Assembly: GCA_049325315.1 (NCBI GenBank) | Contig: JBMONB010000081.1 | Span: 26,960-90,959 of the forward strand | Origin: JAWLHU01 sp049325315 | Lineage (GTDB): Bacteria; Bacillota; Sulfobacillia; Symbiobacteriales; Symbiobacteriaceae | DNA length: 64,000 nt | Direction: 5' to 3' | Part shown: positions 15,900-23,883 of the stretch, in pieces | Layout: every line of letters begins with the position of its first letter | How positions within the stretch are numbered: position 1 is the first letter of the stretch | Notes under the pieces: generated by a model | The model's input: only the letters and a program-made list of their open reading frames with translations | Databases searched by the model: none | What the model was told of the DNA's origin: nothing | Program-made: the position numbers and the translations under genes

Positions 15900-16673
15900 G
15901 TGAAGGTGCAGCAGCTGTTCGATCTGACCGGGAAGGTTGCCGTGGTGACGGGGGGCTCGCGGGGCCTGGGTTTCCAGATCGCACAGGGGCTGGCCGAGGC
16001 CGGGGCGCTGGTGGTGATCACCGCCCGAAAGGAGAGCGAACTGCAGGAGGCTACGGCGAGGCTTCGGGCGGAGGGGCATGCTGTCACCCCGGTCCGCTGC
16101 GATCTGATGGAGATCGAGTCGCTGTCGGGCGTGGTGGATGGGATCGTGGCCGGCCACGGCAAGATCGATATCCTGGTCAACAATGCCGGCGCCTCCTGGG
16201 GAGCGCCCACCGAGGAGTACCCGCTGTCGGGCTGGCGCAAGGTGATGGAGACGAATGTGACCGGTCTCTTCTACTTCACCCAGGCGGTGGCGAACCATAT
16301 GATCCAGCGCGGGGAGGGGGGCCGGATCATCAACCTGGCCTCGGTGGCCGGGATCAAGGGAGCCCACCCGCAGGTGCTCCAGGCGGTGGCCTACAACGCC
16401 TCCAAGGGAGCGGTGATCGCCCTGACCAAAGACCTGGCGGTCAAGTGGGCGAAGCATGGGATTACGGTGAACGCCATCGCCCCGGGCTTCTTCCCCACCA
16501 AGATGTCGCAGTTTGTCATTGCCCTGAACGAGGAGCTGATTCTGGAGCATATCCCCATGCACCGCTTCGGTGGGGACGATGACCTGAAGGGCCCGGTGCT
16601 CCTCTTCGCTTCTGACGCAGGAGCCTACATAACCGGCCAGGTGCTGGCGGTGGATGGCGGTGAGACGGCCTAG
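15900..16673 (+). CDS. Short-chain dehydrogenase/reductase
   Basis: Classical SDR oxidoreductase of 257 residues. The cofactor motif TGGSRGLG is at about residues 17-24, the NNAG motif at about 95-98 and the catalytic YNASKG, with Tyr and Lys, near 163-168. The C-terminus GQVLAVDGG is usual for 3-oxoacyl-ACP-reductase-like and gluconate-5-dehydrogenase-like members; the overall pattern is closest to the latter, but the substrate cannot be fixed. The start is GTG 15900, 8 nt after GGAGGG; a TTG at 15894 is in frame but too close to the ribosome site. Confidence 0.87.
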   Translation: MKVQQLFDLTGKVAVVTGGSRGLGFQIAQGLAEAGALVVITARKESELQEATARLRAEGHAVTPVRCDLMEIESLSGVVDGIVAGHGKIDILVNNAGASWGAPTEEYPLSGWRKVMETNVTGLFYFTQAVANHMIQRGEGGRIINLASVAGIKGAHPQVLQAVAYNASKGAVIALTKDLAVKWAKHGITVNAIAPGFFPTKMSQFVIALNEELILEHIPMHRFGGDDDLKGPVLLFASDAGAYITGQVLAVDGGETA

Positions 16674-16750
16674 GAGCGGTCCTCAGCCTCTCGACGAACG
16701 GGGACGGGAGTGAATCGGGTGGGAACTGCTGTGCTCAGCGATATCCACAA

Positions 16751-16798
16751 AAAAATGGGGCCCTGCGCGAGGAGAATCGCGCAGGGCCTTCGACTTTT
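16751..16798. terminator. Bidirectional terminator between the SDR gene and lexA
   Basis: GGCCCTGCGCGA (16759-16770) and TCGCGCAGGGCC (16777-16788) form a perfect 12-bp stem with a 6-nt loop. On the minus strand the stem is followed by CCATTTTTTT, an excellent terminator for lexA; on the plus strand it is followed by TTCGACTTTT. Confidence 0.85.
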
Positions 16799-16810
16799 AT
16801 GGTAGCAGGC

Positions 16811-17431
16811 TCACTCCATCCGGCGGATCAGGCCGATCACCTTGCCGAGGATCTGGCAGTTAGGGACGATGATGGGGTCCATAAAGCGGTTCTCGGGCTG
16901 AAGGCGAATATGTCCGTGCTCCTTGTAGAAGCGCTTCACCGTGGCCTCGTCTTCGATCAGCGCCACGACGATGTCGGAGTTGCTGGCATGCTGCTGGCGG
17001 TGCACCAGCACGTAGTCGCCGTCGAGAATGCCGGCGTCGATCATGGAGTCGCCCTGGACGGTGAGGAAGAAGAGGTTGGACTCGTCGGCCCGCACGAAGT
17101 CGGCGGGCAGGGGGAAGTGGTCCTCGATCGACTGCTCCGCCAGAATCGGCTCACCGGCGGTGACCCGACCGACCACCGGCACGGTGACGGTGCGGCGCAT
17201 CGGGATGGCGCCCGAGCCGTCGAGCACCTCAATCGCCCGGGGCTTGGTGGGATCGCGGCGGATATAGCCCTTCTCCTCAAGGCGGCTCATGTGACCGTGG
17301 ACCGTAGAACTGGAGCTGAGACCGATCGCCTCGCCAATCTCGCGGACTGAGGGCGGGTAACCCTTCGTACGGATCTCTTCCTTAATGAACTGCAAGATCT
17401 GGCGCTGGCGTTCGGTAAGACCGTCCGGCAT
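16811..17431 (-). CDS. lexA: SOS repressor LexA
   Basis: Transcriptional repressor of DNA-damage genes that self-cleaves when RecA is activated. The 206 residues comprise a winged helix (about 1-65) and an S24 peptidase domain. The cleavage bond Ala92-Gly93 (in RVTAGEP), nucleophile Ser129 (QGDSM) and Lys166 (TVKRFY) are all present. The start is the ATG at 17431, preceded by AGGGGGTG. It is divergent from a yneA-like gene. A TACAAT (complement of 17534-17539) with TTTGCA 17 bp upstream makes a promoter whose -35 box overlaps a LexA-box candidate at 17559-17572, indicating autoregulation. Confidence 0.97.
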   Translation of the reverse strand: MPDGLTERQRQILQFIKEEIRTKGYPPSVREIGEAIGLSSSSTVHGHMSRLEEKGYIRRDPTKPRAIEVLDGSGAIPMRRTVTVPVVGRVTAGEPILAEQSIEDHFPLPADFVRADESNLFFLTVQGDSMIDAGILDGDYVLVHRQQHASNSDIVVALIEDEATVKRFYKEHGHIRLQPENRFMDPIIVPNCQILGKVIGLIRRME

Positions 17432-17558
17432 GCAGTGGCACCCCCTGTAATGAGGGCGAGACTCCCGCACACCTGGGTTGCCCCACGGTGTTTGCCCCGC
17501 CTCGTTTCCCGGAGTCATAACCCGGCTGGTTAGATTGTACCATAAGGTGGCCGCCCTG

Positions 17559-17572
17559 CAAACGCCTGTTCG
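17559..17572. promoter_or_regulatory. LexA-box candidate 1 (lexA promoter)
   Basis: CAAACGCCTGTTCG matches the Bacillus-type box CGAACRNRYGTTCG at 12 of 14 positions. It overlaps the inferred -35 element (complement of 17557-17562) of lexA. Confidence 0.6.
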
Positions 17573-17591
17573 AAGAATTTGATCAGAGGAC

Positions 17592-17620
17592 TTGACTCGA
17601 ACATTCATTCGTGATACGCT
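17592..17620 (+). promoter_or_regulatory. Promoter of the yneA-like SOS operon
   Basis: The -35 TTGACT (17592-17597) is separated by 17 bp from TACGCT (17615-17620), which carries an extended -10 TG at 17612-17613. It is flanked and overlapped by two LexA-box candidates. Confidence 0.55.
17598..17611. promoter_or_regulatory. LexA-box candidate 2 (yneA-like promoter)
   Basis: CGAACATTCATTCG has both outer half-sites of the Bacillus LexA box and differs at two inner positions. It begins immediately after TTGACT (17592-17597), which pairs with the extended -10 TGATACGCT (17612-17620), so bound LexA would block the yneA-like promoter. Confidence 0.6.
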
Positions 17621-17625
17621 GGGAC

Positions 17626-17639
17626 CGAACAAGTGTTCT
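17626..17639. promoter_or_regulatory. LexA-box candidate 3 (yneA-like 5' region)
   Basis: CGAACAAGTGTTCT matches CGAACRNRYGTTCG at 13 of 14 positions, the best of the three sites. It lies just downstream of the inferred transcription start and immediately before the ribosome site GGAGGAGG. Confidence 0.75.
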
Positions 17640-17657
17640 AACGGAGGAGGATTCACC

Positions 17658-18053
17658 ATGGCCGCACACGCTGTACAGCACTCCCTTCGGACCGATCAAC
17701 CGGTCCGTACCATAAAGCTGACCCGCCCCGCCCGCCGGCGCTCCCGCAAGGCGGTCCGCCGGGCCCGCACCCTGGCTGTTCTCTTCGTGCTGCTGGTGGC
17801 GGCCCTGGTGCTGGTGCTCTTCCCCCGGTCGGTACATACCCAGTCTCACAGTTCCGTAACCACCGGGGTTGAGTATATTGTCGCCCCCGGCGACACCCTG
17901 TGGGAGATTGCCGCCCGCCACGCCGGCCGCAAAGATGTGCGGGAGGTCATCTACCTGATCGAGCAGGCCAATGAGCTGAAGTCCTCGGCCATTCAGCCCG
18001 GGCAGGTTCTGTTTATCCCGACGGTCGACGGGAATCCGCTGGCGGGGAGGTAG
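17658..18053 (+). CDS. YneA-like SOS cell-division inhibitor with LysM domain
   Basis: A 131-residue protein with a basic N-terminal segment, one membrane helix (about 38-56) and a C-terminal LysM domain beginning YIVAPGDTLWEIA (near 74) that binds peptidoglycan. This architecture and the divergent position next to lexA are those of B. subtilis yneA, which delays cell division during DNA damage. ATG 17658 lies 7 nt after GGAGGAGG (17643-17650). Three LexA-box candidates lie upstream. The start of the next gene is 5 bp after the stop, so the two are cotranscribed. Confidence 0.85.
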   Translation: MAAHAVQHSLRTDQPVRTIKLTRPARRRSRKAVRRARTLAVLFVLLVAALVLVLFPRSVHTQSHSSVTTGVEYIVAPGDTLWEIAARHAGRKDVREVIYLIEQANELKSSAIQPGQVLFIPTVDGNPLAGR

Positions 18054-18058
18054 TCGAG

Positions 18059-18376
18059 ATGGCGGTACTGGTACAGACCTTTCAAGCCTCGCTGCCGCTC
18101 GACCTTTTCACCCGGCTGCATCGGATTCGCCGGCGGTACGCCGCCGTGCTGCAGGCCGCCGCTGCCGGCGACTTCTCCAACGAGGGTGAGCTGCATACCG
18201 TGAGCCGGGTGCTTGGCCATCTGCTGGCCAAGGAGGCCCGGAAGGAACCACACGAGCGGGGTGGGCTTCGCATGCTCGACATCTCGCTGGCGGTCGACAG
18301 CTACTTCCCCGAGCTGCGCAGTTGGAACCAGCAGGCGGCGCTGCGGTATCGCCCGCCCGGGGCGATTGCCAGGTAG
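18059..18376 (+). CDS. Hypothetical protein, second gene of the SOS operon
   Basis: A 105-residue soluble, mostly helical protein with no recognised domain. It is rich in Arg and Ala and has no signal or membrane segment. GGGGAGG lies 8-10 nt before ATG 18059, and only 5 bp separate it from the yneA-like stop, so it should be induced together with it by DNA damage. It is unlike YneB (resolvase) or YnzC, which follow yneA in B. subtilis. A terminator-like hairpin closes the operon. Confidence 0.75.
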   Translation: MAVLVQTFQASLPLDLFTRLHRIRRRYAAVLQAAAAGDFSNEGELHTVSRVLGHLLAKEARKEPHERGGLRMLDISLAVDSYFPELRSWNQQAALRYRPPGAIAR

Positions 18377-18402
18377 TCCCGGCGAGTATTCACATCTGTG
18401 TA

Positions 18403-18446
18403 CTAGGGTCTGCGCCCTCCGGCGCGGACCCTAGTCTGTTATTTTT
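18403..18446 (+). terminator. Terminator-like hairpin after the SOS operon
   Basis: CTAGGGTCTGCGCC (18403-18416) pairs with GGCGCGGACCCTAG (18421-18434), with one G-T pair and a 4-nt loop, followed by TCTGTTATTTTT. Confidence 0.7.
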
Positions 18447-18464
18447 CCTAAAACGGCGGCTGGA

Positions 18465-18495
18465 TTGACCTACGTAGGCAACGCTCTGGTATAAT
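18465..18495 (+). promoter_or_regulatory. Promoter of the cytochrome c maturation operon
   Basis: TTGACC (18465-18470) and a perfect TATAAT (18490-18495) preceded by TGG (extended -10) are separated by 19 bp. A leader of about 100 nt precedes the resA-like gene. Confidence 0.65.
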
Positions 18496-18599
18496 AAGAC
18501 GGGTCTTGATGCCACTGTACCCGAAAGGGTCTTCTGACCCTTGCAGGTATCTATATGCATAACTGAAGCGACTGTATGGTAGGGTGAGGTGAGTGAGGC

Positions 18600-19238
18600 G
18601 TGATTTGCCCGGAATGTGGCACGTCGATGGAGAAAAAGGCACGCTTCTGTCACCAGTGCGGCTGGGACTCAAGGCTTGCTGCTGCCGGTAAGGGCGCCTC
18701 GACAGCAGGGCAGCGACCAACCTGGAAGCGGTGGGTCACCGGGGTCTCGCTCGGGGTGGCGTCCCTTCTGGTTCTGCTTCTGATGCTGATTCCGCGCACC
18801 GGCGCCGACACGATGCTGCGGGTTGGCGAGCCGGCGCCCGATTTTGAATTGACTACCCTGGAAGGCGAAACGGTGAAGCTGTCGGCCCTGCGGGGAAAGC
18901 CGGTGGTGGTCAACTTCTGGGCCACCTGGTGCACCCCGTGCCGCAAGGAGATGCCTCACTTTCAGGAGGTCGTGGACAAGTACGGGGAACAGGGGCTCCT
19001 GCTTTACGGGATCAACGTGGGCGAGTCCAAGGTGGCTGTTGCTGATTTTCGGGACCGGGTGGGGGTCCGGTTTCCGCTGATGATCGATGCGGATGAATCG
19101 GTGCAGACGGCCTACAAGATCCTGCCGCTGCCCGCCACCTTCTTTATCGATCGGGAGGGCGTCATCCGTGGGGTGTACCAGTTCCAGATGTCACTGCCCC
19201 AGATTGAGGATGAAGTAAAGCGCCTCATCGCGCGGTAG
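18600..19238 (+). CDS. ResA-like thiol-disulfide oxidoreductase with N-terminal zinc ribbon
   Basis: Membrane-anchored thioredoxin-fold protein that would keep apocytochrome c haem-binding cysteines reduced outside the membrane. It has an N-terminal cytoplasmic zinc ribbon (Cys3, Cys6, Cys17, Cys20), one membrane helix (about 47-65) and a TlpA/ResA domain with active site WCTPC (Cys111 and Cys114) followed by the cis-proline region LPATFF. Classical ResA has CEPC and no zinc ribbon. The start is GTG 18600. The next gene, ccdA, starts 15 bp downstream; ccdA supplies its reducing equivalents. Confidence 0.88.
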   Translation: MICPECGTSMEKKARFCHQCGWDSRLAAAGKGASTAGQRPTWKRWVTGVSLGVASLLVLLLMLIPRTGADTMLRVGEPAPDFELTTLEGETVKLSALRGKPVVVNFWATWCTPCRKEMPHFQEVVDKYGEQGLLLYGINVGESKVAVADFRDRVGVRFPLMIDADESVQTAYKILPLPATFFIDREGVIRGVYQFQMSLPQIEDEVKRLIAR

Positions 19239-19253
19239 AAGGAGACGATCTTC

Positions 19254-19970
19254 ATGGAATCCGCCCCCAACCTCTTCCTTGCCTTTGGCGCAGGGGTTCT
19301 CTCCTTCCTGACCCCCTGCTGCCTGCCGATCTATCCGTCGTTCCTCAGCTACGTGACCGGCGTCTCCATGGACGAGATCTCAGCCGGAACCCGGGCTGCC
19401 CGGAGCCGGGTGCTGAAGCACAGCCTCGCCTTCTTCGTCGGCTTTTCCGCCATCTACGTCGCCCTTGGCCTGACCGCCAGCGCCCTGGGCTCCTTCTTCT
19501 ACTCCAGCCGGGGCTGGCTCCCCATCGCCGGCGGCATCTTCGTCGTGCTGATGGGCCTCACGATGCTGGGGGTCCGGATTCCCGTGCTCTCCCGGTTTAT
19601 GATGCGGGACACCCGTGTCCAGGTGGCCAACCGGCCTGAGGGCTACCTGGGCACCGTGCTGGTGGGCTTCGCCTTCGCGGCGGGCTGGACGCCCTGCATC
19701 GGCCCGATTCTCGGCGCGGTGCTGGCCCTGGCGGCCAACAACCCGGGAACCGGTGGTCTTCTGCTCCTGGCCTACTCGATCGGCTTTGCCATTCCCTTCA
19801 TCGCCCTGGCCTACGGGCTGGGCTCGGTGCGCAAGCTCTCCAGGTACTCCATCTGGGTGGAGCGGGTCGGCGGCGGCCTCATGGTGCTGATGGGCATCTT
19901 GCTGGCCACCGGCTACATGGAGCGCATGTCCGCCTGGCTGATTGAGGTGACGGGCTTCGCCGGGTTCTAA
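19254..19970 (+). CDS. ccdA: CcdA-type cytochrome c biogenesis thiol-electron carrier
   Basis: Six-helix membrane protein of 238 residues that passes electrons from cytoplasmic thioredoxin to the ResA-like protein. The two redox cysteines sit in the repeated motifs LTPCCLP (near 22) and WTPCIGP (near 145), the hallmark of the family. AAGGAGA precedes ATG 19254. It lies between the resA-like and resB genes, completing the reductive branch of System II cytochrome c maturation. Confidence 0.93.
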   Translation: MESAPNLFLAFGAGVLSFLTPCCLPIYPSFLSYVTGVSMDEISAGTRAARSRVLKHSLAFFVGFSAIYVALGLTASALGSFFYSSRGWLPIAGGIFVVLMGLTMLGVRIPVLSRFMMRDTRVQVANRPEGYLGTVLVGFAFAAGWTPCIGPILGAVLALAANNPGTGGLLLLAYSIGFAIPFIALAYGLGSVRKLSRYSIWVERVGGGLMVLMGILLATGYMERMSAWLIEVTGFAGF

Positions 19971-20102
19971 ATCTAAGTGAGAGGGGGGCGGGCGCCGCCC
20001 CCATCGCACCTCTCCCCCGCCTTTAGGGGGTCCCGTCGCTGGTCGTGACGCCATGTCGTCACAACCAGCTCTGAATTAAGAGAGTGAGGGAGGTTTCTCT
20101 CG

Positions 20103-21593
20103 TTGGCCGTCTCGAAATGTCCCGGGTGCGGCGCTGCCGTGCCCGAGGGGGGGAACTTCTGCCCGAAATGCGGCCTGGCCCTGGGCGACCGGGAGCGGCC
20201 GCGGCAGGGGCCTAACCCCTGGGTTGAGTTCCTCGACCGGGCCTGGGACTTCTTCGCATCCACTAAGGTGGCTGCCTGGCTGATCGTGCTGATCGCCATC
20301 GCCTCCATCGCCGGCTCCCTGATCGAGCAGGAGTCGCTTTACCAGGACTGGCGGCCGCCCTATCTCTATTATCCTGCACGTTACGGCGAATTTTGGGGCA
20401 ACCTGTACATGAAGCTGGGTCTGACCCATGCTTATAGTTCCATCTGGTACGCTGCTCTCGTGTTAATGATCGTGCTCAGCCTGATTATCTGCTCGCTGCA
20501 GCGGCTGATTCCGCTGCACCGGACGCTGACCCGGCCCCAGGTGTGGAAGCTCCCGCACTTCCTGAAGCGGCAGGAGGTGGTGGTGGAGGTCGAGATGGAC
20601 CTGGCCACCGCCGAGGACAAGCTCAGGCGGGCGGGCTACAAGCTCCTGAAGGACCGGGAATGTGTCTACGGCGACAAGGGGCGGCTCAGCCGCTACGGGC
20701 CGTATGTCATTCACATCGGCCTGTTGGTGGTCTGCTTTGCCGCTTTTGCCAAGGGGCTGCCGGGGTGGGATGAGACCCGCGATGTCTGGGTGCCCGACGG
20801 GCAGACGGTGAAGGTGCCTGAGACCGATTTTGCGATCACCAACCACAAGTTCACCATGGATCTTTACGAGAACGGCATGCCCTCCCGCTTCGCCACCGAT
20901 GCCTCGATTATGGTGGGGGAGCAGGAGGTCAAGCGGCAGGTGATCGAGGTGAACAAGCCCCTGAGCTACGGGGGCTGGGATATCTACCAGGCCTCCTGGC
21001 GGGAGGAGCCGGGCGTCGCGCGTCTGCGGGTCATGGACGCCGGCACCGGCAAGCCGATGGGGCAGATTCAGTTTGACCTGCGTGAGGTGGAGTCGGAGTA
21101 CCCGGTGGCGGGTACCAACCTGAAGCTGGTGGTCCGCTCCTACCTGCACGACTTTGTGGTCGACCCGGAGACGAACCAGCCGACCAACGCCTCCTTTGAG
21201 GTGCGCAACCCGGTACTGCTCGGAGAGTTTGTCACCGCAAACGAAGAGAAGCTGGTGGGGCGGGTCGCCCTGATGATCCTCGGCAAGACCCCGCCGGTCT
21301 ACGAGGGGCCGGTCTTTCTGGAGGTCGAGAAGGTGGAGAACCGCTGGTACACAGCGCTCAAGCTCCACCAGGACAAGACGGTGCCCTACATGTTTTCCGG
21401 CCTGGGGATCGTTCTGCTGGGCAACGTGATCACCTTCTTTATCTTCCATTGGCAGGTCTGGGTCCGTGAGGAGAATGGGAGACTCCTCATCGGCGCCCGT
21501 TCCTATAAGAACAAGTTCGGCTTAAAGCAGGAGATGAAGCGCCTCTTTGGCGCACCCCATGGGGAGGGGACGACACAACATGACACCGCCTAA
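20103..21593 (+). CDS. resB: ResB (CcsB-type) cytochrome c maturation protein with zinc ribbon
   Basis: One half of the System II haem ligase. After a zinc ribbon (Cys6, Cys9, Cys20, Cys23) come a membrane helix pair (about 56-76 and 110-130), a large extracytoplasmic domain and a last helix near 440-460 ending FFIFHWQVWV. The 496-residue length fits. TTG 20103 follows GGGAGG by about 9 nt. It overlaps resC by 14 bp. The extra N-terminal zinc ribbon repeats the one on the ResA-like protein of the same operon and is not part of the ordinary ResB family. Confidence 0.93.
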   Translation: MAVSKCPGCGAAVPEGGNFCPKCGLALGDRERPRQGPNPWVEFLDRAWDFFASTKVAAWLIVLIAIASIAGSLIEQESLYQDWRPPYLYYPARYGEFWGNLYMKLGLTHAYSSIWYAALVLMIVLSLIICSLQRLIPLHRTLTRPQVWKLPHFLKRQEVVVEVEMDLATAEDKLRRAGYKLLKDRECVYGDKGRLSRYGPYVIHIGLLVVCFAAFAKGLPGWDETRDVWVPDGQTVKVPETDFAITNHKFTMDLYENGMPSRFATDASIMVGEQEVKRQVIEVNKPLSYGGWDIYQASWREEPGVARLRVMDAGTGKPMGQIQFDLREVESEYPVAGTNLKLVVRSYLHDFVVDPETNQPTNASFEVRNPVLLGEFVTANEEKLVGRVALMILGKTPPVYEGPVFLEVEKVENRWYTALKLHQDKTVPYMFSGLGIVLLGNVITFFIFHWQVWVREENGRLLIGARSYKNKFGLKQEMKRLFGAPHGEGTTQHDTA

Positions 21594-22875
21594 TGAGACC
21601 CTGCTCTCGGTCAGCCAGTGGCTGCTTTTCGGGACCTTTGCCAGCTACCTGGCTGCCACGCTGCTCTATGTTTCGGGCGTCATTGGCTCCCGGATTTCGC
21701 ACGGCGAGAAGTTTGCCCGGAACGGGCGCTGGGGGACCTATGCTAACACGCTGGGCGTGGTGCTGCACGGGGCTGCGATTCTGACCCGGTGGCAGGGGGC
21801 CGGTCACTGGCCGACCTCGAACATGTATGAGTTCATCGGCTTCATGGCCTTTACCAGCATGCTGGCCTTCCTGGTGATTCACCGCATGTACCAGATGTAC
21901 GCTGTTGGCGCCCTGGTCGCGCCGATCGGCGTCTTCCTGCTGGCCTACTCGTACGTCTTTCCGCCGAAGGTTGCGCCCCTGGTGCCGGCGCTCAAGTCGT
22001 ACTGGCTGCCGTTGCACGTCTCCATGGCTGCGCTGGGCGAGGGCTTCTTTGCGGTCGCCTTCGGCGCCTCGCTGATGTACCTGCTTCGTGTGCGGGGCAT
22101 CGAACTGGCCCGGGCCGACGCAGCGGCGGGGGCCGTGGCGGCATCGGCCGGCGCCGCGGCCTGGCCTGCCGGGTCGGAGAACGAGAGCGCTGAGCAGCGG
22201 TGGGAACGGGTCTGGGGCGTCCGCCTCATGGAGGCGCTCTTCTACCTGATCCTGGTGATGGTCGGCTTCACCCTGCTGGCCCTCACGCTGCGCTACACCG
22301 GCTTCCAGTGGATCTTTGAGGGCGCGACCTACCACCTCCCGCCGTTGATTGGCCCCACCGGGTCGGTGATCGGCGAGAAGGGAGCGCTCTTCGGCTTCAT
22401 TCCGATGCCCCTGGTGGCCGCCCCGATCGGCTGGAAGGGGAAGCACTGGAACACCCTGCTCTACTCCCTGGCGCTGGGTGGGATTCTCTACTGGTTCATC
22501 CGTGGCCTGATCACCCGTGGCCGGATCGGCGATGCCCTGGCCCGCCGGGTCGGCGGCGACCCCGAACTGCTGGACGAGATCAGCTACCGGGCGGTGGCGA
22601 TCGGCTACCCGATCTTCACCCTGGGCGGCCTGATCTTTGCCATGCTCTGGGCGAAGGAGGCCTGGGGGCGCTACTGGTTCTTCGACCCGAAGGAGACCTG
22701 GGCGCTGATCGCCTGGCTGGTCTACTCGGCCTACCTGCACTTCCGGATCACCAAGGGCTGGGAGGGCCGGAAGTCGGCCTGGATCGCCGTGCTGGGCTTT
22801 GGCGTGACCCTCTTCACCCTGGTGGGCGTCAACCTCCTGATCGTCGGCCTGCACTCCTACGCCGGCGGCGACTAA
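21580..22875 (+). CDS. resC: ResC (CcsA-type) cytochrome c haem-handling protein
   Basis: Haem-handling subunit of the System II synthetase, 431 residues with about eight membrane helices. The tryptophan-rich motif WGRYWFFDPKETWALIAW (near 360) is the WWD haem-binding signature of the CcsA/CcmC/CcmF family. The start is ATG 21580, about 9 nt after GGGGAGGGGA and 14 bp inside resB, so the two partners are translated together. A hydrophilic, alanine-rich insertion (about 183-205) separates the middle helices. Last gene of the operon. Confidence 0.94.
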   Translation: MTPPNETLLSVSQWLLFGTFASYLAATLLYVSGVIGSRISHGEKFARNGRWGTYANTLGVVLHGAAILTRWQGAGHWPTSNMYEFIGFMAFTSMLAFLVIHRMYQMYAVGALVAPIGVFLLAYSYVFPPKVAPLVPALKSYWLPLHVSMAALGEGFFAVAFGASLMYLLRVRGIELARADAAAGAVAASAGAAAWPAGSENESAEQRWERVWGVRLMEALFYLILVMVGFTLLALTLRYTGFQWIFEGATYHLPPLIGPTGSVIGEKGALFGFIPMPLVAAPIGWKGKHWNTLLYSLALGGILYWFIRGLITRGRIGDALARRVGGDPELLDEISYRAVAIGYPIFTLGGLIFAMLWAKEAWGRYWFFDPKETWALIAWLVYSAYLHFRITKGWEGRKSAWIAVLGFGVTLFTLVGVNLLIVGLHSYAGGD

Positions 22876-22891
22876 CCCACGCAAACAAAAG

Positions 22892-22923
22892 ACGGCTCGC
22901 CTGATGATCAGGCGGGCCGTTTT
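22892..22923. terminator. Bidirectional terminator after resC
   Basis: ACGGCTCGCCTGA (22892-22904) pairs with TCAGGCGGGCCGT (22908-22920), with one G-T pair and a 3-nt loop. TTTT follows on the plus strand and CTTTTG on the minus strand, serving two convergent genes. Confidence 0.8.
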
Positions 22924-22927
22924 CGCG

Positions 22928-23725
22928 TTATGCAGGCAGCAGGGTGACGGCCTGCTCCTCCAGCGGAGCCGCTTCGAAGGCGGCCTGGAAGGCTTCGTCG
23001 CTCTCGTAGGGCCGGTCTTCGACCCAGCGAACGGGCCAGGCCAACTGCAGTTGGTCGCCAGCGAAGGGCCAGGGGGAGACCGACCAGGTCTCGGACCCAA
23101 CCCCCTTCAGGGTGATCGCCTCCTCGGACCCGCCTGGCTCGGTGGGCATGGTTCCAATGAGGATCTCCCGACCGTCGGTGGGCTCGAACATGCAGAGCAT
23201 CAGGGAGATACCATCCCAGGCCTGGAGCCAGCGGTAGTGGGTCCAGAGCAGGGTGGGGTCTGGATTGATCTCCGCGATCAGCTCCTCCTGCACCTGTTTC
23301 TGATCGGCCAGAAAGCGGGCGACCAACTCCTCGGCGCCCGGGTCGGTGGGGCGGACGGGCAGGTGCTCCATGTGGCCGAAGCGCCCGTTGTACAGGCCGG
23401 CCCCGTGGAGGCTGATCAGCAGCCCGGCGTAGGGATCGACCCCGCGGGCGATCTGGACGCCCCGGGTGTAGATCTGGGTGTGGATCGCCTGCGGAATCGC
23501 CAGGAAGCTGTAGGGCCTCCGGTCGTCAGGCCGTATGGTGGGGCGCTTCTCCCACTCGGTCCAACCAACGTCGTGGATCTCGGCGCTCCGGAGCACCGAT
23601 TCCCGCCGCTGGATTACAGGTGCAAAGCGGCTCCCACCCCAGGCGGCGGCGATCTTTGCAGTGGCGCCGGCGTGGTCTGTCTGGAGCGTCAGGCAGAGCC
23701 GTCCCTTGTGGGGGCGAACAACCAA
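22928..23725 (-). CDS. DUF3891 family protein
   Basis: A 265-residue soluble protein matching the DUF3891 pattern: an N-terminus VVRPHKGRLCLTLQTDHAG, then EIHDVGWTEWE with conserved His and Asp (near 65), and SLHGAGLYNGRFG (near 125). The arrangement of His and Asp residues recalls a metal-dependent hydrolase, but no activity is established. The start is TTG (complement ends at 23725), about 9 nt after GGAGG; longer in-frame starts have no ribosome site. It is divergent from the DUF1657 gene. Confidence 0.78.
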   Translation of the reverse strand: MVVRPHKGRLCLTLQTDHAGATAKIAAAWGGSRFAPVIQRRESVLRSAEIHDVGWTEWEKRPTIRPDDRRPYSFLAIPQAIHTQIYTRGVQIARGVDPYAGLLISLHGAGLYNGRFGHMEHLPVRPTDPGAEELVARFLADQKQVQEELIAEINPDPTLLWTHYRWLQAWDGISLMLCMFEPTDGREILIGTMPTEPGGSEEAITLKGVGSETWSVSPWPFAGDQLQLAWPVRWVEDRPYESDEAFQAAFEAAPLEEQAVTLLPA

Positions 23726-23883
23726 GGTCGCATACCTCCATCTCTCGCGGCGAAGACTAGGGCCGACAGGCCAATTTCGCTCCCTGAAAGGATGTCCAAG
23801 GGGTTCGGCAGGGAGGTACCCGGCTCCTTCCGCGCCGGATGGAGATTGCCGGGTTGTTGACAGAAAAGGGGGAGGGCGCACGC

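Noticed and set aside
16710..16800. Short plus-strand frame after the SDR gene starting GTGAATCGG
   Set aside because: It overlaps the terminator hairpin entirely and has no conserved-looking product.
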